Source: Homalodisca vitripennis (taxonomy: Eukaryota > Arthropoda > Insecta > Hemiptera > Cicadellidae). From it: DNA of 64,000 nucleotides. The number at the start of each line of letters is the position of its first letter. The stretch's first letter is position 1. The position numbers were made by a program, and so were the translations under genes. Location of the stretch: contig NW_025776221.1 of assembly GCF_021130785.1 (NCBI RefSeq), positions 1 through 64,000 of the forward strand. The letters run 5' to 3'. This document shows positions 1 to 9,486 of this stretch, piece after piece. The notes beneath the pieces are model-generated. The model worked only from the letters and a program-made list of their open reading frames with translations. It was not told the origin of the DNA and did no database searches.

Positions 1-403
1 CCCCAACACAGTGTCCGTTACCAGGCGTTGTAGCTGAATGTTGAGAGCCATAGCTCAATTTCAACTCGTTGATGGTCCTGTGGAAATAGATAGGGCAGGA
101 ATAAGATATCCCCCAATACGAAAATAAAAGTTGACACAAAAATGGGACACAATCATGGAACTCTTTCTTGTTAGTTTTATGATAGTAGCATGCACATTCT
201 TTAAAATATACATATGAAATCTTTGTATCCATATCTTGCCACATGTTACATTCACGTATTTGGTCATAAAATTGAGTTTTTATATCAGCATTTAAACAAT
301 TAAAATCTACACATTATGTTCAATATAAAGTTATGTAGTGCGTGATGGGGTAGTTAGGCTACATGTGTTAATATATCAAATGTTTTAATTTCTTATGGGT
401 GTA
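1..403. repeat. Interspersed repeat family R, left part, copy A
   Basis: This stretch aligns with 25490-25873 over its whole length, with indels. Shared landmarks are a run near 189-262 containing catatgaaa, atatcttgccacatgttac and cacgtatttggtcat, and the block gatggggtagttaggctac near 343. It probably starts before the window. The match stops at the octamer tgggtgta (396-403), where a GC-rich element begins. No coding capacity is recognised. The short minus-strand ORF here has no resemblance to a known protein. Confidence 0.75.
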
Positions 404-772
404 AGAAGACAAGGCGCGGATCTAAACCTCGAGTCTGATTGGTCGAGAGGAGGTCACGTTCTCCAAGATGGCGGCCGCGCTTGCGCATAAGTTGAAGTGA
501 AGAAGAAGTGAATCCTCCAAATCACTTATTTTGACGTGGTATGTACAGTACATAATTATACATACAAGTATTTTCGCATAAAATAAAATTTCATTATTTT
601 CTTTTGATTTTTGTCTTAGGTGCATACACGTATTTGCCGATAATTCGGATTGTTTTCGAGGATAAGAGTGTGAGGAGGGAATTTTTTCCCGCACACGAGG
701 GATTTTCCCTTCTGCGCATGCGCGAACGCCATCTTGGATCACTGTGACCTCTCGACTAACCAGAGCGGAGGC
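404..772. mobile_element. GC-rich inverted-repeat (MITE-like) element
   Basis: Arms at about 427-487 and 711-770 are imperfect inverted repeats. The left arm reads tggtcgagaggaggtcacg, then ccaagatggcgg, then gcttgcgca. The right arm, on the opposite strand, reads tagtcgagaggtcacag, then ccaagatggcg, then gcgcatgcgca. The outermost 404-430 (acaaggcgcggatctaaa) recurs inverted at 18885-18905, at the end of another fragment with a matching target site. No ORF of note lies inside. Both arms hold a YY1-like word (CCAAGATGGCG) and the right arm a perfect NRF1-like word (TGCGCATGCGC). A non-autonomous DNA transposon is the simplest reading; a promoter with symmetrical sites is the alternative. The right boundary is uncertain. 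Confidence 0.6.
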
Positions 773-1660
773 CGACAAGCGACCAAAAGGACAAGCGACA
801 AAATTTTTCTATTGGAAAACACCAAGTACAAATCAGACGGCAGAATGGCGGTGGGGGCGTGGTTTACGCAACCTCCCCCCTCCAAAGTAATACAAGGAAA
901 GAGTAGTATCAGGCGCACAGAGGTTGGCAAGAGAATTGGATGATCCTTCCCTCACAGCTGCTTAGGGAGAGGGCGATGAGAGAGGGCGATATGACGTAAC
1001 AGTGTCTGAAAATGTCAGTGTATGAACGTCTCAAGTATCAGGAGAGTAGAGAACAACAATAACATTGGGGCAGAGTGACCATCGCTATCCTGCATTGCTC
1101 CCTACGTTGAAGTCGTTGAGAGCCCACCGTAATCACGACGGTGTATTAGATAAGACAATGAAATTGCAGCCGCATTTTAGTTATCTCTATACACATAAGT
1201 TTGTTGTACTTCTTGATTACATATTACATCATATTTTTGCAGTTTAAAAACTGCATTTATCTATTACCAGCCCAATTCTTTTAGTAGCCTATAGACTGCT
1301 TTTCTAAAGAAGATCGGTTTTGTGTTTTAAATTTTAAGCTCTCTCCACTTTAACCAATTACTATTACAAAAAAAATAATGACAATAACAATATCTTATTC
1401 AAAAAATTGTAAGAGACATCTCTTGGGATATTTAGGAGTATATTGTTTTTAAAATTCTAAATTAATGATATAGCAACGATATCAGATCAGTACCATAATT
1501 GGAAGTGAGAAAATCAATAATTGACGTCATGTTACTGCCGTAAGAATTTGTCATCATTCAGCACAAGCGTATATTGCGTAATTCGGCAGCCGTGTATGTG
1601 TATTTAGCGGCGAACAGTGTTTCCAGATTTTACTTAAGAATATATATCAAGTACAATCAT
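773..1660. other. No gene seen; mixed-composition intergenic DNA
   Basis: The first 200 bases are moderately GC-rich (a ggtgggggcgtgg stretch near 848). The rest becomes AT-rich. Short ORFs on both strands show no recognisable protein and no coding bias that I can see. Confidence 0.5.
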
Positions 1661-1753
1661 ATGGCGGCTATGAATATTGTGCCTGTGTCAGGCCTGTCCG
1701 GGGGCTGTGATTACAGAGTCCTGTCACGCTCACCGCGTACAGGCGTAGGTTAA
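1661..1753 (+). CDS. Possible small ORF or first exon, unrecognised
   Basis: A GC-rich island (about 1655-1865) in AT-rich DNA contains a 30-codon ORF opening with ATGGCGGCTATG and ending at TAA 1751. The peptide begins MAAMNIVPVSGLSGG and I do not recognise it. A GTAGGT at 1745 could serve as a splice donor, so this could be the first coding exon of a gene whose next exon lies far downstream. The start also fits a YY1-like ATGGCGGC word. No second exon or promoter can be shown, so this may be chance. Local base composition is the main support. Confidence 0.15.
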   Translation: MAAMNIVPVSGLSGGCDYRVLSRSPRTGVG

Positions 1754-2915
1754 CGGTTAAAATTTATTGTATTTTAAAGAATGTTCCGCCGCGCCGCTTT
1801 TCATGTCCTGTCAACCGCGTGCAGCTCCTGCGACTCGTGCAGCACCTGCAGCTTCAAGATTCTAGTCCAAAATTATAAACTTTATTATTTATTCTCGTAG
1901 ACAATTTGTATACTGCAATATGCTTCATATATTAATGTTTTAATCAAATATTATATTATAAGGTACGCGACACGTGGTTTGGTTTAAAATGAAAAGAGCA
2001 AGGAAGGAAACCTATTGAGAAATGTATTTATTACTTCACTTTGTTTATTATCTACGTCTATTTAGATCTCTCCTTAAACATTTTGATAGTGCCGAAGTGG
2101 TTTGAGACATAATAGCGTTACAATTTCGTATGAATGTCTATTTCAATGGCCCACTACTAGTATGCAAACTATCTCTGTGTTTGTATCGTCATGACGCAAA
2201 AATACATTGCTTATATTTAATCTCTTTCCACTAGTCAACAGAGCTGAAAGGTTGCATGTAAACTCTAATCCTGTAATGTTTTTTTTTTTTAATATATAAC
2301 AATTACTTATTTAATTACAGCAGCTGTTATACCGTTATACATTAGTGTTTAGTAACTGAGTTATTGTTGTGTATGAGTGTGTAATTTACTTTACTATAAC
2401 TATTTAACAAAGTAGGATATCGTTTAAAAAGAATTTGTTGTGACTGAGATGCTAAAGGCTTATTAAGTCCTCTATTACGCCTCAACTCTAGTTGTATATT
2501 TTAGATGACGGATGTTTAAAGATTGTTTCTGTAAAAACAAAATTAAGATCATAACGTATTTATTAAAAACTACCGATGATATTTAAATTATAACTGGTTT
2601 TCTGTTGAAACAATTAGAGTACAAAACACCTCAAATAAATAATAAACTGTTAAAAAAACCCTAAGTAATTTTATGGTTCAGGACACATTTAATGAACATT
2701 TATTTGTTTATGTGACTCTTAACAATTGGAAAATATGTTAACGGATTGAAGTAGCACATGAACAATGTTTATAGGACTGGTGTTGTCACTTCTACGATAG
2801 GAATCACTTTGTTCCTGCTACATATGTGGTTTTGGTAGAAAACAGACTTGGTGGTGTCGCGCGCTATGCAGAGATTCCACGGGCCACGAAACTTAGTCGG
2901 TTGCTCGCTCTTCCG
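1754..2915. other. No gene seen; AT-rich DNA after a GC patch
   Basis: A GC-rich patch with several GCAGC-type words continues to about 1865. The rest to 2860 is AT-rich with poly-T near 2280. I see no repeat or ORF that I can assign. Confidence 0.5.
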
Positions 2916-3042
2916 TAGTGATGGGATAACCGAATGGATTTTATAACCGACTAACCAGTCAGTTATTTGTGTCGTTAATCGGTTATTTTAGTCGAATGAA
3001 TAACCGATTACCTTTTAAATTTAATCCACATTATAGGGATTT
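2916..3042 (+). repeat. hAT terminal segment, inverted copy at 13317-13443
   Basis: This 127-bp end is nearly identical to the reverse complement of 13317-13443, with only a handful of differences and small indels. It includes ccgactaaccagtcagttat and cgaatgaataaccgatta. It faces the other copy, so the pair brackets about 10.5 kb. Confidence 0.9.
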
Positions 3043-3107
3043 CCACCACTACCTTCTACCGTCATTCGCTCTTCTGTTTTCCGTGTAGCTTACTTCGTCC
3101 GCTAACC

Positions 3108-3676
3108 ATGGCAATGGCAGGTAATCCAAAAAAACGTCATTATCTCAGTCGGAGAAAAACTCTATTGATCCGAACACTCGTTAAAATGGTTGGTGTAGAC
3201 CTGCAAACCTTTGTCAATAGTGGAGAATAGAGGTTTTAAAGAGTACTCTAATAAACTTCAACCGTTGTACACACTTCCTTCAAGAAAGACATTAACAAAC
3301 ACAATCATTCCAAGTATTTGCAATTACATTTCTTCAACAATTAGATCAATGCTTAGTGAAACTGAGAGTGTTGGTTATAACAACGGGCATTTGGTCCTCG
3401 GATTTAAATGAGTCGTATTTTACAGTGACATGTCATTTCATTTTTTAATGACGAACAAAAAAAATGTCGTTCTTGAAACAAGGGAAATTCCTGGCAGCCA
3501 CACTGCCGTAAACTTATCAAGTGCATTAAGCAAAGTATTTTCATCATGGAATATTTCTGATAAAATAACAGCAATTGTTACAGATAATGGGTCCAACATA
3601 AAATGTGCTGTCAATGAGCACTTAAAAAAGACACACGTACCTTGTGTTGCACACACCTTGAATCTCTGTGTTACTG
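3108..3676 (+). pseudogene. hAT transposase, N-terminal and central part (broken)
   Basis: The coding trace starts near ATG 3108 and runs through KMVGVDLQTF. A frameshift at about 3205 leads into SIVENRGFKEYSNKLQPLYT and LPSRKTLTN, a signature of ZBED-type hAT transposases. A stop at 3409 and a further shift lead to a frame containing KITAIVTDNGSN and HVPCVAHTLNLCVT, the hAT catalytic core around the second acidic residue. Little room remains for a BED zinc finger upstream, so the N-terminus is probably deleted. The frame is cut after NLCVT by the LINE and resumes on its far side. Known hAT transposases cut and paste DNA using a DDE-type RNase H fold; this copy cannot encode one. Confidence 0.85.
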
Positions 3677-4253
3677 GCCCGTAGGGGGACGTCTTACTCT
3701 GACGTTTAAAGGTTGGCGACCTTTCGTACCCCGAGCTAGTGCCAGGACACATCTCCAATCCTGGCACTTTTCCCCTGTCTCATCCATAAATCCTACCTAT
3801 TCCTAATTCCTCCCTTTTCTTGACTGGATCGTGCTATTGTTTGTGGGGGAGTGGCTTGAACTGCTACACTCTGAGAAGGTGTAGCAGAAGAGAGCTGATG
3901 TGAGCTTGCTCTGCCGAAGCAAACGGTAGTATGAATCCTGGTGCCCAGCCACTTACGGTCCCCTGGTCAGGAAGTTGATTATTGGACAGAAATGTCGGAG
4001 ATTTCTGTTGCCACGTGCGAGCCCGAGTCGTGCGTGAATTCCCGACTCGGTTAAAACGAGATAACATCGGGCCCCGGGGAACTGGGGTAGGGTGCCCTGC
4101 CAAGCTTTGGCTGACAGGTTCCCGAGGGTATTACCCGTTTCCCGATGTCTCGGCCTGCACCTTTAATCACGATGCGCTGGTTCATATATTGAATGGCTAC
4201 CTTAAACCCTTCTCAAGAACAAAAAAATAGAGTTGTAGAAAGAGAATTCTAGT

Positions 4254-5682
4254 ATGGATCTGGAAAAGAAGCGTGCCCTCTCTTCAGAATCTGAAGAGGA
4301 AACAAACAAACAGAGAAAAACTGCAGATAAGAAAATAAATATTCAAAATCTACCCACCCCACTTTTTCTAGTATTTAAACACAAAGACGAATCTCAGAAC
4401 TTGGCAAAGGTGAGCCCCTTCCTTGTTGACAAGGCTCTAGTCGGAGTGGGCGGCTCGCCGTCTTCTGTTAGGAAGCTTCGTAATGGAAGCATCTTGGTAG
4501 AGGCTGCGAACGCTTCCACAGGCTCAGAAATTTCTCTCCATGAGATCCTTTTAACGACAAAGTAGAAGTCGTTGTCCATCCTCATGAGACATTAAATTTC
4601 TGCAAAGGAATTGTATTTCTGTCGCGATATGCTCTGTTGCTCAATTGAAGAATTGAAAGAAGAACTGAAAGATTGTCCTTGTGACTGATGTGGTGAGAAT
4701 AATGAAGGTTGAACACGGTGTACCGACACCTACACCAGGTCACATTTTGACTTTTGCCCTTCCTCACCCACCAGCCACAATTAGAGCAGGATATCTTTTC
4801 CCTACAAGTTCGTCCATACTTTAGAAATCCTCAGAGGTGCTATAGATGTCAACGTTTTGGACACTCAAGCAAAACTTGCAATAACCCTGAAAACGTGTAG
4901 TCTTTGTGGAAAAAGTGGTCACAGTGACAAGGACTGTGCCGGTGGCGAAGAGCAGTGCGTCAACTGCAAGGGGGCAAGCATCCTTCAAGCTCTCGCAGTT
5001 GTAAAGTATGCTTAGAAAGAAAAGGAAGTGCTGAAAATAGTTACTAGCGAGAAATTGTCTTTCAGCGATGCTCGTAAAGAGTATAGGAAACGACTTGGAC
5101 AAACCCCGAAGAAGGACGTATCCTATTCTCAGGCTGCCTCTGTCCCTGTGCAAACCGAAACCGTGTGCTTCCTGCTCAGCTCTGGAAGGCATGGTTAGAG
5201 AACAACTAACGCAACAGGTTGCTGCCTTGGTACAACAAATTAGTGCCAAGGACCTTCCCACGTAGTGTAGGCACTGATATATCAGACCTTGCACCTTCTG
5301 TGCCTGTAAAGACCGACTACACCTACTCAAATCAAGGGACGAAACACAAGCAAGCAACAGTCTACTGAAGGGCAGATCGCTGCTCAATTTTTAAAAAACC
5401 CCTAATGCTGGAAGCGTGACGGGAAAGAAAAATTTATCTCCGGAAGTACGCCAAAAACTTGTTTCTGGGCTGAACCCAAAAATTGCCTCTAAAGTGGTCG
5501 AACGGTCAAAGGGTGCCAACAGAACCCCTCCCTCACACCGGTCCTCTAAATCCAGCCTAATGGAGGAGGATTTGTTTGATGACGACCTTAGGCCACATTC
5601 AGAATTAGAAAAAAACTACTGTAAATTTCAAACAAAATCAAGGAAAAACAAGAAACAAAATTACTTTCAAAACCTAATTTAT
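4254..5682 (+). pseudogene. LINE ORF1 (gag-like, three CCHC knuckles), degraded
   Basis: The ORF opens MDLEKKRALSSESEEE, a charged N-terminus. KVSPFLVDKAL and VRKLRNGSILVEA follow, which match the conserved block of Jockey/I-type ORF1 proteins. After a stop at 4563 the trace continues in another frame (HPHETLNFCKG, then GTPTPGHILTFALP). CCHC knuckle 1 (CYRCQRFGHSSKTC, about 4837-4874), knuckle 2 (CSLCGKSGHSDKDC, about 4896-4937) and a third partial knuckle (CVNC near 4956) come next. At least three frameshifts or stops separate these blocks. The last stretch, 5416-5682, is open and flows into ORF2. ORF1 of these elements binds element RNA. The 188-codon ORF on the opposite strand is an antisense shadow. 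Confidence 0.85.
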
Positions 5683-5787
5683 ATGAATATTATACAATGG
5701 AATATTAACGGACTGCGAAGAAGCCATCTGGAAGACCTGAAACTTACTAGCATCACAAATAAAACCAAATTAATGTCCAGAATATGA
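5683..5787 (+). pseudogene. LINE ORF2 start (endonuclease N-terminus), truncated
   Basis: MNIIQWNINGLRRSHLEDLK is the opening of an APE-type endonuclease; the N-I-I-Q-W-N-I-N-G-L pattern holds the first catalytic asparagine. After about 24 residues the frame runs into LTSITNKTKLMSRI and stops. The rest of the endonuclease and all of the RT are absent, so the junction with the 3' region near 5755 marks a large internal deletion. Confidence 0.75.
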
Positions 5788-6414
5788 GTGATATAGTACC
5801 TTATTTAGTTTTAGTAAAACATTTTAAACCGCTAGTTTTAGGTAAGGGTGAGCCCTTTTACAGTTCACCCCTGAGTTGTTATTTAGTTTTAAGGCTCTTA
5901 ACTAGCACCGCCTAAGTGCAATCTTTTTAAATTTCGTTTAGGAAAAATTTATGTGTTTTAATCAAAGGGCAAACCCCTTTACAGTTAAAAATTTTCTGTG
6001 AGGTGAGAGGACACCGACTATCTTAATATGTAGGTGTCACGTAAGGAGATGGGCACTTTTGTCCTTCTATTTATTTGTTATTTGTTATTGGTGAGGGTGG
6101 GTCCCTTTACAAACCTACCCTCACTAACTTACCTGGTTTTAGCATTAGATGTTGTTATATTTATTAACGTTATTATTTATCTGACATATTTTAAACTATC
6201 GGGCCCCTTTACAGCCTCTCGGTTAAATGTTGTTATTTAGTTTTAGTCCTCCGTTCACTGCTGTTGTTTTTCTTATTGTCTTAATGTGATAATCTTCTTT
6301 GACACAGCGATCCGCTGTCTATTCTTTGTAACTGATAACGTGACACCATATTTTAAAGTGTAGGTGTCCGTTAACCCTACGGGCATTGATAACCTGCGTG
6401 TTTTATGCCCTTAT
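5788..6414 (+). repeat. LINE 3' UTR with recurring CCCTTTACA hairpins
   Basis: The motif ccc(t)tttaca occurs four times (about 5853, 5975, 6103 and 6205). The first three lie at or in the loop or 3' side of short stems: gggtga/tcaccc (5846-5870), aaaggg/cccttt (5964-5980) and gtgagggtgggt/acctaccctcac (6091-6124). The fourth sits in a weaker fold. The 68-codon ORF at 6034-6240 crosses these stems and is not a gene. Confidence 0.6.
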
Positions 6415-6437
6415 AAAAAAAAAAAAAAAAAAAAAAA

Positions 6438-7507
6438 TCTGTGTTACTGACACAATTGAAGACAATCCACCATTCAAAGAAATTGTAAAGAAGGCTAAAA
6501 ACATAGTTACTTATTTTAAAAGTAGCAATTTGGCCGCAGACAAGTTAAAGGAGACGCAAAAACTGAAATGAAACTTCCACTTTTAAAAGTAAAACAAGAT
6601 GTGTCTACAAGATGGAATTCCACTCTAATAATGTTAAATAGATTGTGTAGAAATAAGAACACCCTTATGTGTTGCTTTGTCACATTTACCAAAGTCTCCG
6701 GAAACCCTCGATGCCTCAGAGTGGCAGGTTGTAAGTGATTGTGTCAAAGTCCTCCAGCCTATGAAGACTTACTGAAGAAACTATCGGGTAAAACTTACCC
6801 TACGATTTCTATGGTTATTCCTCTAATCAGAAGCGTACAGTATGTCATCAAATCTTTGTCGCCAGAAACGGATGTTGCCATTTATTTAAAAAACAAGCTT
6901 CAAGAAGTTATTCATAGGAGGTTCTCTGCATGGGAATAAAATAAAATAGCTTCAAAAGCCACGTTTCTCGATCCTGAGATTTATGAAAACTTCTTTTGGG
7001 ATTGAAAGAAAATGCTGATTAGGTCAGAGAAAACTAATCATGGAAGAGTTGAAATTTAATATTAAAAATAAATCAGACTCTGTTCCTTCGTCAGAGGAAA
7101 TTATCGAAGAAGTTCAGGGGAAGAAACTGTTTCAGAGCAGGCTACGCAAGCAAAAACAAAAACTTGCAAGGAGGAGACAAAATTTATGGAAATGGGTCGA
7201 TTCGAGGATAGATGAAAAGAAGAAAAAATCAAGTATCATCTTCCATCGCAAGTACTGCTCTAATAGTGCGGCATTACTTAGAACTTCCTCAAACCAAAAC
7301 GTTGGGAAAATCCTCTACCCTTTTGCCGTAAATACAAAGATGTACTGCCTGAAATATACAATCTCCAAAAAAAATATTTGTGTTGCCCGCCACTTCTGTT
7401 TCCGTCAGAAAGACTGTTCTCAATTGCGGGACAAGTAGTAAATGATCGGAGAAACCGATTAAAGCCAAAAAACATTAATAACATATTATTTTTACATTCA
7501 AACTTGG
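6438..7507 (+). pseudogene. hAT transposase, C-terminal part (broken)
   Basis: The frame resumes with CVTDTIEDNPPFKEIVKKAK and NIVTYFKSSNLAADKL, directly continuing the upstream half. Further blocks in shifting frames are VKQDVSTRWNSTLIMLNRLC (the conserved R-W-N-S motif), SGKTYPTISMVIPLI and YLKNKLQEVI. Last comes the C-terminal dimerisation region SERLFSIAGQVVNDRRNRLK ending near FLHSNL. Several frameshifts and stops (for example at 6569 and 6937) make it non-functional. The block order and spacing agree with a full-length hAT transposase before decay. Confidence 0.87.
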
Positions 7508-8333
7508 GAGTGAACTTTCCATTTGTGTGTTTTCACATTAATTTAACTTATTTTGTGCTGGTTTTTGAACCTAAAACTTTAGTTTTCTTTGTTGCTTTCC
7601 TAAGTAGTATTAACAGAAAAATTTATGTGTTTTTATTACTTTTAATCAAATACTACTGTTCATATTCTTGTTTGTTAAAATATTTTAATATTCACTGAAT
7701 TTATGCCTTTATTATTAATTTCCTTTAAAAATGTAAGAATAAAATTGTGTGTAATAATCCTGAAGTTGTTCTTAACATTTGTTTACCCCCCGTTAACATT
7801 ATTACTTAACAGTAAAATAAGTAATAAATAAAACATATCTGGTCAAATAAACAATTCCAACATTTTACTAAAGAATAAAATACATGAATATTAATTTACT
7901 AATAATTTCAATATTTTATGAATTGGCAATTATTATTATCTTAAGTGCAATGCTATATAAGGTTAATTTTTAAATAACAAATACGTAATTTTCTATATCT
8001 AAAACAATAAAATTTAATACAATGTTTTAATTTAATGATTATATTTTTTCTTACTGATCACTCATAAGTGTTATTTATTCGTTCAGCTCACATTTACAAA
8101 CAGCTGAATGAATAAACAGGTCCCATACTTCCCCCAAAGAAAGAATAATAATTTGAGCGAATAAAACTAAACGCAAACGGCCGCAACCCGTAACAGTTTA
8201 TTCAAAACATTTTATTCACACCAAATTATATCGAAAAAAAAAAAAAAAAAAAATTTTAAAATAATCGATTAATTGTATGGCAAAAAACTATCAAATAACG
8301 AATAACTTTTTTATTCGAATAAACCCATCACTA

Positions 8334-8547
8334 GTTGTGAGTCATTGTTAGACTGGACACGTGTGGCAGGTGGGCCGAGATAGCGAGCTTCCTGCGCTGA
8401 AATGGTTCCCGACAGTTTTACGACGTGGGCCTACAGTCCGTTTACCCTTATACGTGGCCCTTGCGCGTTTCGCCCGGCCAGCTGACGAAATTAAGTAAAC
8501 CCTTCCCAATGTGTGAACCATCCCTCGGAAGAGATAGGCGAGTTGCA
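8334..8547. other. No gene seen; short spacer right of the hAT
   Basis: About 210 bases of moderately GC-rich DNA with no repeat that I recognise. Confidence 0.4.
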
Positions 8548-8860
8548 GTAGCGTAGCCAGAAATTTCGTTCGGGGGGGGTCCGAAACCGGGGGACGTTTT
8601 GTGTGTTATTTGCCAATGAATTCACTGGTAAAAGGTAAATACAAAAAATATGGAACTTTAGTAACTACGCCTTATAGAAAGTGGAAAGATGTAATAGACA
8701 AATTAAACTCTCACAGCAACTCTAGTACCACAAATTCTATTGTATAGCTCTTTACAGAAACTTTACGAAGTTAGATTCTGGTCGAGTAGAACGTACCAAA
8801 GTGATGTTGGATTTACTGGACAAGAAAGAAAAAGTACAAAACAGAGCAACAAAAGTCACT
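8548..8860 (+). mobile_element. Relic of a second hAT-like element (N-terminal trace)
   Basis: The sequence starts with gcagtagcgtagccagaaat followed by a G-run, a terminal style shared by many arthropod DNA transposons. A frame from about 8602 then reads CYLPMNSLVKGKYKKYG and LVTTPYRKWKDVIDKLNSHS. This resembles the N-terminal zinc-finger (TTF-type) region of hAT proteins carrying DUF4371. A second trace, LDLLDKKEKVQNRATK, follows near 8805 in another frame. It is broken by a stop and runs into the tandem units. No right end was found. Confidence 0.4.
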
Positions 8861-8862
8861 TT

Positions 8863-9404
8863 CGGTCGGAAATAAAATACACCTGAAAAACTCTAATGAT
8901 TAGAACTTTACCTACTTCGGATTTCGGTTATTGAGGTAAACGTGGTATTTTTGATTGAGTTAGGACGAAGATTTTTTGTTATCATTAAACTGTACTCGAC
9001 CACCTATATAATTATCGAGAAAAAAATCACTTCCGGTCGGTAAATACCGAAAAAAGCTCTCTACTGATTCGTTTTGATGATTTTGGATTTCACTGGTTGA
9101 GTGGTTGAAGTAAAAGTAGTAAATTATGTTAGGACATTGATTTTAGAGATTAATTCAACGCCGACTAATAAATATATAATTATCGAGAAAAAAAAAACCA
9201 AAAATAATCACTTCCGATCGGAATATACTAAGGAAAATTAAATAATACCCCAGTCAGTGAAATCCAAAGTAGTCGGAACTTCTTATCAGTAGTGTGTTTC
9301 CGGTGTATTATCCGACCGGAAGTTATTTTTTCAACTTTTCTTCCATACTTATATAGGTATTAGTCGGCGTTCAATTGATAACCTAAAATCAATGTTCTAA
9401 CATA
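8863..9404. repeat. Tandem plus inverted 160-180 bp repeat units
   Basis: The landmark tcact(t/c)tccggtcgg occurs at 8866, 9028 and, as tcacttccgatcgg, at 9210, giving direct units of about 162 and 182 bp. From about 9255 the same unit appears in reverse: ccgaccggaagtt (9320), then tattagtcggcgttcaattg against the direct copy's caattcaacgccgactaata-like segment near 9153. The arms 9060-9235 and 9255-9404 could form a large cruciform. Sequence divergence between units is considerable. Confidence 0.7.
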
Positions 9405-9486
9405 GGTTGTCCCTGCCTCTTGTCCCGTATTGATGGACGTCCCTGCCCGGACCAACTCGCACTTACATCGGCAGTACAGGGCTGTG
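9405..9486 (-). pseudogene. Fragment of LINE ORF2 C-terminus (same family as 38 kb)
   Basis: On the minus strand it reads RDVHQYGTRGRDN after a degraded stretch. This matches GDVHQYETRGRDNFRTHQHR in the minus-strand LINE at 38028-38106, with nucleotide similarity along about 80 bp. It is a tiny scrap with no function. Confidence 0.7.

Larger units (their letters stand above)
3677..6437 (+). mobile_element. APE-type LINE inserted in the hAT, internally deleted
   Basis: The insert is flanked by a perfect 12-bp target duplication, tctgtgttactg, at 3665-3676 and 6438-6449, and ends in a 23-base poly(A) run (6415-6437). It therefore entered by target-primed reverse transcription. It begins gcccgtaggggg and has a GC-rich 5' UTR of about 580 bp. 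A gag-like ORF1 with zinc knuckles follows, then the first codons of ORF2, then a 3' UTR. The endonuclease and RT are missing, so it is an internally deleted copy that needed another element's proteins. The complete 5' end is shown by the start directly at the duplication. Confidence 0.92.
2916..8333 (+). mobile_element. hAT-superfamily DNA transposon, defective, split by a LINE
   Basis: The ends are tagtgatggg at 2916 and its complement cccatcacta ending at 8333, a typical hAT terminal sequence. Inside are two separated parts of a hAT transposase (3108-3676 and 6438-7507). Without the inserted LINE (3677-6437) the element is about 2.66 kb, normal for hAT. Subterminal DNA is rich in aaccga and ttattcg motifs. 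The eight bases outside each end (ctcttccg and gttgtgag) do not match, so no target duplication is visible; rearrangement or decay may explain this. The 7510-8333 stretch is AT-rich non-coding tail with a 19-base poly-A near 8235. Confidence 0.85.

Noticed and set aside
4821..5387. 188-codon minus-strand ORF
   Set aside because: Antisense of the LINE ORF1 zinc-knuckle region; the plus strand has clear CCHC motifs.
6034..6240. Small hydrophobic ORF
   Set aside because: Lies across LINE 3' UTR hairpins and is unlikely to be translated.
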